From Nanosyncoccus sp963544575 (lineage in GTDB: Bacteria > Patescibacteriota > Saccharimonadia > Saccharimonadales > Saccharimonadaceae), in NCBI GenBank assembly GCA_963544575.1, contig CAUUFZ010000002.1:138090-202089 (forward strand): DNA of 64,000 bases, given 5' to 3'. The notes beneath the pieces are model-generated. The model ran no database searches and was not told the DNA's origin. It saw nothing but the letters and a program-made list of their open reading frames with translations. Position numbers and translations under genes: made by a program. The stretch's first letter is position 1. Each line of letters begins with the position of its first letter. Shown here piece after piece: positions 1-8,368 of the stretch.

Positions 1-367
1 CAAAAATGTGAATATCATTATCGTCAGTTTTTTCGCAGACTGGATGGATATTGATAGGTAATGCTTTACGCATACTGCAGTTGTTACTACCGAATACAAT
101 TGCACCAGTTTTTTGAGCTTCAGCAGTAGGTTTTTGATAGGCATCTGCCCATAAGATTTTTAGGTAATCCAAGTTTGGTAAATAAACGGTAAAAGTTAAT
201 TCTGCGGTTTCAGCTTTACCGGATGGTTGCTTACGGGTGCCAGCCTGAGTTTTCGCCTCTACTGTGCCTTCAGCGTAGTTTGGCGTAATATCGCCAAGAC
301 ATTTTGCTGGAATAAGGGTATTTCCAATACTCATCTCCCATTTACCAGCCATGAGTGTTTCGTCCAT
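1..367 (-). CDS. Phage tail tube protein, 3' end outside window
   Basis: Partial protein that begins MDETLMAGKWEMSIGNT and runs off the left edge after about 122 codons. The opening pattern (a short lead followed by an immunoglobulin/tube-like beta pattern with GKAETAELTFTVYLPN) and its place directly after the head-tail connector genes fit a major tail tube subunit, which polymerises around the tape measure in siphophages. A Shine-Dalgarno (AGGAG, six bases before the ATG) decides the start. It is the most 3' gene of the leftward late operon that is visible. The family call rests on synteny and general pattern, so another tail structural protein is possible. Confidence 0.5.
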   Translation of the reverse strand, partial: MDETLMAGKWEMSIGNTLIPAKCLGDITPNYAEGTVEAKTQAGTRKQPSGKAETAELTFTVYLPNLDYLKILWADAYQKPTAEAQKTGAIVFGSNNCSMRKALPINIHPVCEKTDDNDIHIF

Positions 368-386
368 ATATTCTCCTTTATGGTTA

Positions 387-773
387 TTAGTAATAGATTG
401 TGCCAGCAAACGACCAGACCATTCGTCCATTAGTATCTAATCCTACATTAGTAATGGATGATGGCGGCATAATAGTTACATTATGATACTCCCGATTGAA
501 CACTGGCGGTACAGGTGGGAGTGTACAGATATCGTATGAGTTATTTAGGAACTTTCTTATTTTTTCGAGCTTTTGATAGCTTTCGATGTCGGTTTTACCT
601 CTGGAATAAATAATATAGTCTTGGCGATTACGCATACCTCTATCTTGAGACGCTCCGACGCTGGCAATATAAATGCCATTTTTGCCTAAGCCAATTTTTT
701 CCCAGAATAAATCCTGGTCAATTTTACCTAGACCGTTATCTTCGAGGAATTTAAGTAATGACAATACAATCAT
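387..773 (-). CDS. Phage tail terminator / minor capsid-like protein
   Basis: A protein of 128 residues between the neck proteins and the tail tube gene, the position normally held by the tail terminator in siphophages. It has a helical N-terminus (LLKFLEDNGLGKIDQDLFWEKIG) followed by a beta-rich body, as in the Gram-positive phage minor capsid/tail terminator families. The start ATG overlaps the stop of the preceding gene by four bases (ATGA), so translation is probably coupled. Role is inferred from order and size; no catalytic motif is expected or seen. Confidence 0.45.
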   Translation of the reverse strand: MIVLSLLKFLEDNGLGKIDQDLFWEKIGLGKNGIYIASVGASQDRGMRNRQDYIIYSRGKTDIESYQKLEKIRKFLNNSYDICTLPPVPPVFNREYHNVTIMPPSSITNVGLDTNGRMVWSFAGTIYY

Positions 774-1093
774 TTCAGAAACTCCTGAATTCCAGATTTA
801 GCAACGATATTATCGCCAGCTCTTTTTAGATATTGCAGCTTTTGAGGATTTTTCTTATTCTCAAAGTGTCGACGACGTGCATACGGTACTCTAGTATCAC
901 CAAACTTAACGTGAATTTCGGTGTCAGATATAACTTCGACTCGCCCATTACTTTTAAGTTTACCAGTATCTTCTGGAGCTAATGCAATAGCATCCATCAG
1001 GATTCTATCACCCATAGCACGCAAACCATTTCTCCAGTTCTCTCGCTCGACTCGCTCGAAAAGCTTCGTGTTAGTTCTAATTATCACCGACAT
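770..1093 (-). CDS. Phage tail-completion (HK97 gp10-like / minor capsid) protein
   Basis: About 107 residues. The segment ALAPEDTGKLKSN followed by a conserved beta hairpin and VPYARRRHFENKK matches the pattern of HK97 gp10-like or minor_capsid_2 tail-completion proteins (…P.DTG.L..S… then …YA.. …HE…). These join the neck to the tail. I start the gene at the ATG at 1093, because the longer frame would need a TTG start at 1108. It overlaps the upstream gene by 17 bases and the downstream gene by four, so it sits in a tight translationally coupled run. Confidence 0.55.
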   Translation of the reverse strand: MSVIIRTNTKLFERVERENWRNGLRAMGDRILMDAIALAPEDTGKLKSNGRVEVISDTEIHVKFGDTRVPYARRRHFENKKNPQKLQYLKRAGDNIVAKSGIQEFLK

Positions 1094-1430
1094 ATTCAGC
1101 TCTTTCAAGCGTTAAGGTTAGATGTTCGATTTCATTAGTATCGAAATTACGCCCTTCAGTTACGCCAACAATCGAATAATCAGTATTGTTATAGCGAATA
1201 CCGTTGCCGATAATTTGCTCACAAGTCAAACCGACAAAGTCCTCTGGATGTACATGGACGGTGTTGTTGGATTTCCGTATTTCTTGATTGCCTTGCGAAA
1301 TCATGCCTTCTTTAATCTTAACGATACCTCGGAGAGTTTTTTGACCGATGATTCGGTTGCCATATACTTCACCTCGGCTAATCGTTAGATATTCAAAGGG
1401 TACCTCAACAAACATATCAAACACGGTCAT
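1077..1430 (-). CDS. Phage head closure / minor capsid protein
   Basis: About 117 residues, beginning MTVFDMFVEVPFEYLTISRG. Small, beta-rich, with a C-terminal VTEGRNFDTNEIEHLTLTLER that resembles the end of head-closure proteins (SPP1 gp16 / minor_capsid_1 type: …V.g…..n..i.hi.l…). The start is placed at 1430 rather than 1466, because 1430 gives the typical ATGA overlap with the stop of the upstream gene, whereas 1466 would overlap it by 40 bases. Function is inferred from size, order and the C-terminal pattern. Confidence 0.45.
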   Translation of the reverse strand: MTVFDMFVEVPFEYLTISRGEVYGNRIIGQKTLRGIVKIKEGMISQGNQEIRKSNNTVHVHPEDFVGLTCEQIIGNGIRYNNTDYSIVGVTEGRNFDTNEIEHLTLTLERAEYVGDN

Positions 1431-1813
1431 AACATCGTCTTTCCGTGCATAATACCGCTCGAACATTGACTGTACTTTAATAGCGTTGCACTTTCATGAG
1501 ATAAAACCAAACTCATCGGACTTTTCTTGTCAGCCGCATAGTTGATAGAAAAATCTTCTACTCGTTTTGATTCCACTCCATTATTATGCTCAAAATCCTG
1601 TGTCGCTTTAATACTGCCAAACATTTTAGCTAGAAGCATTTTGAGGTCAGCAGGAATTGGATTTGGAAGACTAGATAAGCAAAGTAAATCCTTTAGTTTT
1701 AGATCAGCGATTTCAAAGTAAATATTAAAGTTCTTAATTTCAACCTCAGAAAGAGGACGACCAAGCAGAGCAACTACTTCATCTTGTGATAGCACGGGTC
1801 GGTAATTATTCAT
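1427..1813 (-). CDS. Phage head-tail adaptor (gp6/gp15-like connector)
   Basis: A 128-residue, mainly helical protein immediately downstream of the major capsid gene, which is the standard position of the Ad1 head-tail adaptor that docks on the portal. The N-terminus (LSQDEVVALLGRPLSEVEIKNF) and the central helix pair (LKDLLCLSSLP…PADLKMLLAKMF) match the small all-alpha fold of that group. A good Shine-Dalgarno (AAGGA) precedes the ATG. The identification is by position and helix pattern. Confidence 0.45.
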   Translation of the reverse strand: MNNYRPVLSQDEVVALLGRPLSEVEIKNFNIYFEIADLKLKDLLCLSSLPNPIPADLKMLLAKMFGSIKATQDFEHNNGVESKRVEDFSINYAADKKSPMSLVLSHESATLLKYSQCSSGIMHGKTML

Positions 1814-1841
1814 CTGATCGTCCTTTCCTCAGTTTAATTGA

Positions 1842-3638
1842 TTAAGCATGTGCAAATGCGCCGGCAACGGTCTTGTAACCTTGTGCAGAACCACCGACAT
1901 AACGCTCAGTAAGCATAACGTCTTGGTTTTTATTGGTGTCAAAGTCAGTGCGTACTGTAGCAGTAGGTTCACCAATTAAAACGTAGCTTTGGTTAGCGTA
2001 TGCAATAGCCTTAACGTCTTTACCGACAAGCTCGTCAATTTCAAAGATCTGCTTTACATCAAGTAAATTAGCAAAGTTAGAGCCTGCTGGGAACATCAAG
2101 TGTCCGTCAGAACCTTTAGCTAATTTAAGTTCAGTAGTAAATCCAGTTGGTACAACCAAGATTTTACCTGCGTTTTTCTCGTCCTTGACGGCGCCAACGG
2201 CACGGACTGCCAATTCATAGCTGCCTTCTCCAGTTTCACCTGTAACTTTGGTAGCAACATTTGAGCCATAGCCACTAGTTGCATTGATGTCGGAAAGCAT
2301 TGGATAAAGACCACGAGTACCTTGTAAGGTAGCCTTATCGCCAGTTCCTTGACCGATTAAAGCACCGACTGCAATGGCATTAGCGACACGTGCAGCTAAT
2401 TCTTCAACACGGAAGGCAAGCAATTCACCAGTTTCATCATCGTAGAGGTCTTGCAAGTCGATTGGAAGCTTTTTGTAGATACCAAGACCTTTAAGATCAC
2501 GACGAACGTTGGTCAGAGACTGGTCAGCTTTTGTATCGCCTTTTTTGTGTCCATTAGCGGTATCACTAGTACCAATTGCGTAAACGGCAGCACTTTTAAC
2601 TCCTACTGTACGGAAAGTTGCCAAAATACCAGGATTATCGACCCAAGCCTTGAAGAAGATATTTTCAATCTGGGATGGCATGATAGCATCACCGGTTACA
2701 CCTTTAGATTTAAGGTTTTCGTTCCATTCACGCATGATTTGTTCATTAGAACCACGGTGGTTTTTAAGAACAATATTCTTAAAGTCTACAAGTGCAGCTT
2801 TTGTTTTGAGGTAGTTATTTGCAGAGGCTGGCTGATTAGGCATGACGCCTTTTTCCACAACTGCATCTTTTGCAATTTCTTTGTTGTTCATAGTTTCTTC
2901 CTTTTCTTCAGTATTATTAGTTTCGAGTACTTCTTGAGCTTCACCCTCTGACTCGTTAGTGGCTTCTTCCTCTGAATTATCAGCGAAAGTTTCGCCAGCT
3001 GTTTCTGATGCTTCGGCTGTTTCAGAAGTCTCAACTTCTGGGGCTTCTGGAGCGACCGTGTGGTTTTTTCCATCACCATTAGCATCACCAAAATTGTCGT
3101 TTTGTTTTGTCTTCATTTCGTCTCCTAATAAAGATTTAATGGCAAGTAATCTTGCTTCCTTGTTGGACCCACGATATACCAGTGAGACCTCAATCACTTC
3201 AGCTTTGCTGATTGTTTCGGAGTCAATATTGTAATCGTAATCAATCATTGTGATTGAGAACGCATTAGACAGATGACCTTCTTCAAGCAGTGTGAGCATT
3301 TCTTGGGCGATTTCTCGCTTGGAAATACCAGCTTCAAATGTTAGTTCATTATTCGAGAAGTAAGCAGCACGAATAGAGCCAATCACATCACGAACATCAC
3401 CGCTGTGGTTCAACATTAAAGGAATATCAATGACTTCACTTACGCCTTCGCTTGGGATAGCCGAAACAGTAATATCTCCGCCACCTTTCAGAGGCAGACG
3501 TAAGCTTGCTACATCTACATGCTCATAATGACGATCTTCGTTATTAGAACTTGCGACAAAGACAATTCTTCTTTCACCATCAACACTCTTAGTAGAGAGC
3601 TTGCCGGTAACTGAAACAATTTTCTGTTTAATTGTCAT
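1842..3638 (-). CDS. Prohead protease-scaffold-major capsid (HK97 fold) fusion protein
   Basis: A protein of 598 residues with three parts. Residues 1-170 look like a caudovirus prohead maturation protease: a conserved His in LNHSGD (about residue 78), the Ser of HLSNAFSI (about 124) and the acidic EVIEVSLVYRGSN strand. Residues 175-250 form a very acidic, Glu/Thr-rich linker of the kind that serves as scaffold delta domain. Residues 250-598 are an HK97-type capsid subunit (VARNAI-like helix, LKLAKGSDGHLMFP, and a C-terminal VMLTERYVGGSAQ). Two in-frame ATGs inside the gene, at 3116 and 2891, each have their own Shine-Dalgarno, so shorter scaffold-capsid and capsid-only products are likely. 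Confidence 0.85.
   Translation of the reverse strand: MTIKQKIVSVTGKLSTKSVDGERRIVFVASSNNEDRHYEHVDVASLRLPLKGGGDITVSAIPSEGVSEVIDIPLMLNHSGDVRDVIGSIRAAYFSNNELTFEAGISKREIAQEMLTLLEEGHLSNAFSITMIDYDYNIDSETISKAEVIEVSLVYRGSNKEARLLAIKSLLGDEMKTKQNDNFGDANGDGKNHTVAPEAPEVETSETAEASETAGETFADNSEEEATNESEGEAQEVLETNNTEEKEETMNNKEIAKDAVVEKGVMPNQPASANNYLKTKAALVDFKNIVLKNHRGSNEQIMREWNENLKSKGVTGDAIMPSQIENIFFKAWVDNPGILATFRTVGVKSAAVYAIGTSDTANGHKKGDTKADQSLTNVRRDLKGLGIYKKLPIDLQDLYDDETGELLAFRVEELAARVANAIAVGALIGQGTGDKATLQGTRGLYPMLSDINATSGYGSNVATKVTGETGEGSYELAVRAVGAVKDEKNAGKILVVPTGFTTELKLAKGSDGHLMFPAGSNFANLLDVKQIFEIDELVGKDVKAIAYANQSYVLIGEPTATVRTDFDTNKNQDVMLTERYVGGSAQGYKTVAGAFAHA
2899..2902 (-). promoter_or_regulatory. Internal ribosome binding site before in-frame ATG at 2891
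   Basis: On the minus strand AGGA lies seven bases before an ATG in frame at residue 250 (MNNKEIAKD), exactly where the capsid-like part begins after the acidic linker. This could yield capsid subunit without protease or scaffold. Confidence 0.45.
3122..3126 (-). promoter_or_regulatory. Internal ribosome binding site before in-frame ATG at 3116
   Basis: On the minus strand AGGAG lies five bases before an ATG in frame with the protease-capsid gene (residue 175, protein start MKTKQND). This is the junction between the protease domain and the acidic linker, so an independent scaffold-capsid product could be initiated here. Confidence 0.5.
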
Positions 3639-3706
3639 GTTTTCCTTAAAGTTAATTTAATATTTGCGATTCTGCATCCATATGGACATCTGCTTCATCA
3701 AAAGTG

Positions 3707-3731
3707 ATTATGTAAAGATATAGGGTGGCAG
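3707..3731 (-). repeat. 25-nt phage repeat element, copy 1 (upstream of capsid gene)
   Basis: Plus-strand pattern ATTATG-N5-ATA-N-AGGGTGGCAG, about 70 bases before the capsid gene start. An equally long copy lies at 6948-6972. Read on the minus strand it is CTGCCACCCT followed by CATAAT, which resembles an activator site plus a -10 box for late transcription. Function is inferred. Confidence 0.5.
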
Positions 3732-3770
3732 TAAAACGTGATAAAATAAGCAGTAACATATGGAGGTATT

Positions 3771-4643
3771 ATGTTGCTCGACGAAATTAAGAAAAAAGCA
3801 CAAGAATTTTATAAAAATAAAATAGTCCCAAAATTAGATGAAGCAATACCTAATATCACTGATAAGGTAAATGAACCAATCAATGCATTCAAAATTGATA
3901 ATAATAACGTTAAAGATGATGAGCTTGACTTTGATTCAATAGAAGACCGTCCAAGAGAAATAGCAACTGTTTATGGTGATTATAAAAACCGTAACACTAA
4001 ATCATGCCCACATTGTGGACACATTTTTGATGAGCCACCTACCCGTGGCAGAAAATGCCCAGAGTGTGGCAATCAATTTTATATAAGATCTAATAATAGA
4101 TTGTTTGCTAGTGATCTATTAAAACCTCAAGATGTTGCTGCGGCTGATTGTTTTAGCCAGATGTGTAATTTTGGAGTAACTATTGATTTTGCAAAAAAAA
4201 TATTCAAGGATAGGCTTAAATCTTTTGGTATTGTTCCAGCTCCTCGCGATATTATATGGGATATTATGAGAAAATTTCCGGACACTTTATCAAGTGAGCC
4301 ATTAAAGATGGCAGAAATGGCTTCCATGATGAATAAACTCGTGGCTGGATATGAGGACGATTGTGGTAGAGACCCTAGACCATTATTAAAGACTGGTATT
4401 GAAAATAACATAGCTTACTGCCAGATTATGCTTGCACAAAATGAAGTCGACCAAGATTATTTGTATGTTTCCAGCTATTGTTGCTGTGATACATGTAGAT
4501 CTAGGCATGGTAAAAAGGTTAAAATAAAAGACGCCAAAGAAAAGATGCCAATCCCATTTAAGGATTGTCAAAATAAAAGACATCCAAAGGATAAGTATAA
4601 TTTTTGTATAGCTAATTATACCTGTTCGGATCCAAAATTCTGA
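3771..4643 (+). CDS. Zinc-motif phage protein on the opposite strand (possible moron)
   Basis: 290 residues, the only plus-strand gene in the prophage, inserted between the capsid and portal genes. It has a rubredoxin-like zinc ribbon at residues 79-106 (CPHCGH … CPECGN), a helical middle, and a second Cys-rich segment near residue 240 (CCCDTCRSRHGK, then CIANYTCS) that recalls the metal site at the C-terminus of phage Mu gpF/SPP1 gp7-like minor head proteins. The start has a strong Shine-Dalgarno (GGAGG, four bases from ATG). It converges with and overlaps the next gene by 28 bases. I do not recognise a family; cargo gene or minor head protein are both possible. Confidence 0.6.
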   Translation: MLLDEIKKKAQEFYKNKIVPKLDEAIPNITDKVNEPINAFKIDNNNVKDDELDFDSIEDRPREIATVYGDYKNRNTKSCPHCGHIFDEPPTRGRKCPECGNQFYIRSNNRLFASDLLKPQDVAAADCFSQMCNFGVTIDFAKKIFKDRLKSFGIVPAPRDIIWDIMRKFPDTLSSEPLKMAEMASMMNKLVAGYEDDCGRDPRPLLKTGIENNIAYCQIMLAQNEVDQDYLYVSSYCCCDTCRSRHGKKVKIKDAKEKMPIPFKDCQNKRHPKDKYNFCIANYTCSDPKF

Positions 4644-4801
4644 TTCACTTTTAATCTAATTTCCGATTCAGATGATTTAGGTGTTACGACCTTGAGGTTA
4701 AAACGCTTCTTGCAATATGAACATTTTACGTTTTGAGCAATCAATGTGTTGTCTGTTTCAAACAGATATCTATCACAGTGCGGACATTTGATTTTCATCA
4801 C
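4616..4801 (-). CDS. Com-like small zinc-ribbon protein
   Basis: 61 residues with two CxxC pairs (CPHC at 6-9 and CSYC at about 32-35), the layout of phage Mu Com-type zinc ribbons, which bind nucleic acid and act in post-transcriptional control. It starts on the last bases of the portal gene stop (TGATG arrangement), so it is translationally coupled to the portal, and its 3' end overlaps the convergent plus-strand gene by 28 bases. The family call is from the cysteine spacing and the size; regulatory function is inference. Confidence 0.55.
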   Translation of the reverse strand: MMKIKCPHCDRYLFETDNTLIAQNVKCSYCKKRFNLKVVTPKSSESEIRLKVNQNFGSEQV

Positions 4802-6927
4802 TTCTCCACTTCATATTTAACACGACAATGACAATTTGGATGTAGATCTGCCGCATCAACATCTACAAAGTTATTATTAAAAATACCACCATCAGTGCCA
4901 ACGACGTTTTCACCTTTTGGTAAGAATGAGTCTGTTACGAGTTCTCTTCTGCCATTCATAGCCTGACAAAACTCACATGGATTTGCGGAAACAGTGTGCC
5001 ATACCTTGTAAATCTTAGTACCCGTTTCATTCATTAACTGGCTCATCGCATCAACACTGGATTTATTAGCAGAACGATGCTCTTCGGTGCGCGCTAATCT
5101 CTGCACTCTCCATTCGTCAGTATTCATAATCTCACGTAGTCGAGTGGCTAATTCTTCTTTATTTAGCCCCATTTCCTGACCTTGAGCCAAAACATTACGA
5201 ATACTTTCTGCAGTTTCTCTAGAGTAAGATTTTGCTACATTTATTAAATATGCCTGATAATCCGCACGAGTTAAAGTTGATACGATAAATTCAGAAGTAG
5301 CGTCAATCGGAATATTATTTGCTTTAAGTAATGCAATGCCCTCTGTATAGGTTGTTTGACCTCTTACTGACATGTAGGCAATGATGAACGCTAGAATTTC
5401 TTGTGCAGTTTTATTTGCTTCTTCCTCATCGATATCATTTACGTCTTTATTAAGCTCATTATTCTCAATCGCGCGTTCAATCTGACGGTTCATCTGGTCT
5501 CTCAAAACAGACGAAACGTCATCGATAAACTTCTGCTCCTGTTTGGTTGGGGTATGAGCCTTATGACTACAAGTACAGTGATTGTGATGTTTCTCATGGT
5601 CATTATTAATGGCTTTATTTTTATCTGTATCATTAGACCGTGCCGAATCAGGAGCGTCTTCTACTTCATCACCTTCGTCTACTTCTGGTTTATCATTCAC
5701 AATAACTGGCTTAACATAGCCTTGCTTCAACAGCTTATAGCCCTTAGATAGACCGAATGCGTCAACTACTGAATCAAGTGAGTAGCCGTTCATTATTGCT
5801 TGGTTGATCAAATTAAACTCAGTCATTTTTCGTTCGGCATCGATTTTTTCCTCATCGGCAATACCAGGAATATCTAAGTCAAAAGTAATAGCATATCCAA
5901 GACCACCAGTAACACGATTAAGCTCATGAGTAAGCCTAGAATAAATCTTAGTCGCAAATGGTTCTACTGTATATTTAATGAAGATTTGCTCATCGACGCG
6001 GACTGAAGCGTAAGTATTATTATCATTTACGCCACGGATTGAAGCCGGTACACCAAAAGCGCTGTCAATCTTATCATTAGCTTGCTTAAAAACTGAATCA
6101 AGCGACATATCTTTATTGGATTGAGAAAATGGCACCCATTCAATTTGTGCAGATGTTGCGGCTCCGGTTGCAGGGTCAATAGGACGGTGAGAATAGATAA
6201 CATTATTATTTCTACCACTTCCACGATGTGAGCTTTGCATTTTACTAACGATATCTTCAAACTGCGCTCCGTCTTTAGCTGTAACGATGAATTGACCAGC
6301 TGGCACGGCACCATTCTCGAAAAAGCCTGCTTGATAGGCAGCAATATAATCATCGACATTAGCCCATTTGGAAATAGCGTTGCTTGGAGCATAGCCACGG
6401 CCTAAATTGTATGGATCATAGCCTGAATAGATTTCAATAACTTCGTTTTCCGAATAGGTTGAACCACTGCATTGATAATATTTTTTACCACCACTAACAA
6501 CTTCACTTACGCCCTCTAGAAATGTCAGACCGGCGAAATTGTTCTCTGTGATTTCACCGCCAGCAGAAGCCGTATTACCTTCGTAGCGCCACAAAAGCAA
6601 ATACACTTTCGGATGGACTAACGTCATTACAGCTAAAGCTTCGCGGAAGTCAGTTGCAGACATCTGCTTATTTGGACGATATAATGCATTTACGACATTT
6701 GGATTGTTTTTGATTGGCTTACCATTAGCGTCTATCGCGTACGGTCTAATAACGATGAATTTATTGACAATCGCTTTGATTGACGGATATGTATTATCAT
6801 AACTGTTGCCCTTATAAAAACTATAAGCAAGTGGCATTTGGCGATAATAACCAGCAGGATGAGAGCTAGTATTATATAATGCTGATTTTGATTTTGTATT
6901 GAATAAGCTCTTAATTTTATTGAACAT
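4798..6927 (-). CDS. Portal protein fused to head-morphogenesis (Mu gpF / SPP1 gp7-like) domain
   Basis: 709 residues. The first about 430 have the pattern of an HK97-type portal (N-terminal TYPSIKAIVNKF, LYRPNKQMSATDFREAL, GVPASIRGVND, and a beta/helix wing before the linker). Residues about 430-490 are an acidic, His/Lys-rich linker. The C-terminal part (about 490-709) is a minor head protein domain with RLARTEEHRSANKSSVD and metal-binding VSANPCEFCQAMNG and HPNCHCRVKYEV. Normally these are two adjacent genes; here one frame covers both. Start has AAGGAAA Shine-Dalgarno. The portal is the dodecameric DNA gate at one capsid vertex. Confidence 0.85.
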   Translation of the reverse strand: MFNKIKSLFNTKSKSALYNTSSHPAGYYRQMPLAYSFYKGNSYDNTYPSIKAIVNKFIVIRPYAIDANGKPIKNNPNVVNALYRPNKQMSATDFREALAVMTLVHPKVYLLLWRYEGNTASAGGEITENNFAGLTFLEGVSEVVSGGKKYYQCSGSTYSENEVIEIYSGYDPYNLGRGYAPSNAISKWANVDDYIAAYQAGFFENGAVPAGQFIVTAKDGAQFEDIVSKMQSSHRGSGRNNNVIYSHRPIDPATGAATSAQIEWVPFSQSNKDMSLDSVFKQANDKIDSAFGVPASIRGVNDNNTYASVRVDEQIFIKYTVEPFATKIYSRLTHELNRVTGGLGYAITFDLDIPGIADEEKIDAERKMTEFNLINQAIMNGYSLDSVVDAFGLSKGYKLLKQGYVKPVIVNDKPEVDEGDEVEDAPDSARSNDTDKNKAINNDHEKHHNHCTCSHKAHTPTKQEQKFIDDVSSVLRDQMNRQIERAIENNELNKDVNDIDEEEANKTAQEILAFIIAYMSVRGQTTYTEGIALLKANNIPIDATSEFIVSTLTRADYQAYLINVAKSYSRETAESIRNVLAQGQEMGLNKEELATRLREIMNTDEWRVQRLARTEEHRSANKSSVDAMSQLMNETGTKIYKVWHTVSANPCEFCQAMNGRRELVTDSFLPKGENVVGTDGGIFNNNFVDVDAADLHPNCHCRVKYEVEK

Positions 6928-6947
6928 GAAATATTTCCTTGTAGCAA

Positions 6948-6972
6948 ATTATGCGTTTATACAGGGTGGCAG
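6948..6972 (-). repeat. 25-nt phage repeat element, copy 2 (upstream of portal gene)
   Basis: Same length and same fixed positions as the element at 3707-3731: ATTATG-N5-ATA-N-AGGGTGGCAG on the plus strand, ending about 20 bases before the portal start. The two copies differ only at the six non-fixed positions. Candidate late promoter or operator. Confidence 0.5.
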
Positions 6973-7020
6973 ATGAATAAAGCGATAATGTTAAATCTTT
7001 ACTTATATAGTTGAATATAT

Positions 7021-7085
7021 ATGAAGCAACCATGAAGCAATTTAACAGAGGTAAAATAGCGGTTTTTGTTAAATCCATGAAGCAA
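7021..7085. repeat. Three direct repeats ATGAAGCAA in portal-terL gap
   Basis: The nine-base word ATGAAGCAA occurs at 7021-7029, 7032-7040 and 7077-7085, in the only sizeable gap of the packaging module (between portal and terL). Spaced short direct repeats next to terminase genes may be protein-binding sites, but no function can be shown from sequence. Confidence 0.3.
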
Positions 7086-7096
7086 AAATGTTATAT

Positions 7097-8368
7097 CTAA
7101 CCAACGATTATTCCACCATATTCAATTTTTGGTGGTGCAGGTGGAGTGTAAAAACAGAGAATAGTAGCATCTGCTAGGTCAGGCGAACGGAAGCCACGTT
7201 TTTTGTAGTCATCCTTACTTTCAACGCCCCTACGCCCTTTGCTATCCATCTTCCACTCACGGTTCGACAACTCCACTAATAAATCTTTATCATTAGCAAT
7301 CGAAATTTGATCGATAATGGATTGTAAGTAAAACCATGCTTCAGAAATGAGATTCGGATATTTGTCTGAGTTTGAGGCTTTGGCTCCGAAATTGATTGGA
7401 ATAACATTGTAGCCTCTTGCAATCATTTCATCCGTAACACCGCCACCAACGCCAGTATCATCAATTTTGATTAGGACATCTTTGTCCGCACCAATAAAAT
7501 TGACTAATAGATCACAAACCTCGGTTGTACGTTTTTTAGTAAACGAGGCTCGTCCAATTTCTTTCAGACCTTTTCGCTTCACAAACACAGTCCGGTCTCC
7601 ACCAAGACGAGCCACATCCACCCCGACCTCAATTACTCCTTCGTCGTCAACTTCTCTCCCCATCGCCTCAATTACTTGGGCGGTCTGGATGATATTTTTA
7701 TCTGAAATAGCGAGCGCCTTACCTAAATAATCGTGAGCGTAATCTTCTGGGTGATTTATTCGAGCTTGTTCAATTTCATAAAGAATTTCGTTAGAGAGCC
7801 AGCCATTTTTCTGTGCAATTCGATAATCTACTTCTAAATGCCAGACATCTTTACGTGGTGGGTTAGTGATGAAATAGGAAATTACAGGGTCAAGGTCGGT
7901 GAGGCGGTTTAGTGTCCAGATAATTTTGCTACCAGGTTTACGAATAGTTGGATTGAGAATACGTATTGATTTAAGAGTAATAGTCTGAGCTTCATCAATC
8001 CACGCTATATCAATACCTTCGAGCGATTTGATGGTGGTTTCTACATTGCGATCCAAACCCTTAAAAATGAAAGTTGAGCCAGTATTGGTGTTCGTAATAG
8101 TATCGTTTGTCCAGACGAACTCCGAAAAGCCATATTGCTGGATTAAGTCAATCAGAAGTTGATACGAGCTATCTGCTATATTCTTCTGAAACTGACGTAA
8201 GCAAGCAATACGTACTCGCTTTGAACGAGCCGTTAGTAGCAAAAATCGAGCCACGGTATGGCTCTTTAGAGAATAACGTCCACCCTCAATAACAGCATGT
8301 CGCCACCAACTATCAAAAAGTGGCTTAAACTCACTTGGTAGCTTTACGATTGTTTTTGCTATCACCAT
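7097..8368 (-). CDS. terL: Phage terminase large subunit (TerL)
   Basis: About 423 residues. The packaging ATPase has a Walker A-like GGRYSLKS near residue 30, a Walker B IDIAWIDEAQ near 125, and a coupling motif (IIWTLNRL). The C-terminal nuclease has the acidic residues of an RNase H-like fold: VGVDVARLGGDRT, KIDDTGVGGGV and RSPDLADATI. The enzyme powers DNA into the procapsid and cuts concatemers. I start at the ATG at 8368 because GGAG lies seven bases before it; a longer frame would use TTG at 8374. It overlaps terS, as is usual. Confidence 0.93.
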   Translation of the reverse strand: MVIAKTIVKLPSEFKPLFDSWWRHAVIEGGRYSLKSHTVARFLLLTARSKRVRIACLRQFQKNIADSSYQLLIDLIQQYGFSEFVWTNDTITNTNTGSTFIFKGLDRNVETTIKSLEGIDIAWIDEAQTITLKSIRILNPTIRKPGSKIIWTLNRLTDLDPVISYFITNPPRKDVWHLEVDYRIAQKNGWLSNEILYEIEQARINHPEDYAHDYLGKALAISDKNIIQTAQVIEAMGREVDDEGVIEVGVDVARLGGDRTVFVKRKGLKEIGRASFTKKRTTEVCDLLVNFIGADKDVLIKIDDTGVGGGVTDEMIARGYNVIPINFGAKASNSDKYPNLISEAWFYLQSIIDQISIANDKDLLVELSNREWKMDSKGRRGVESKDDYKKRGFRSPDLADATILCFYTPPAPPKIEYGGIIVG

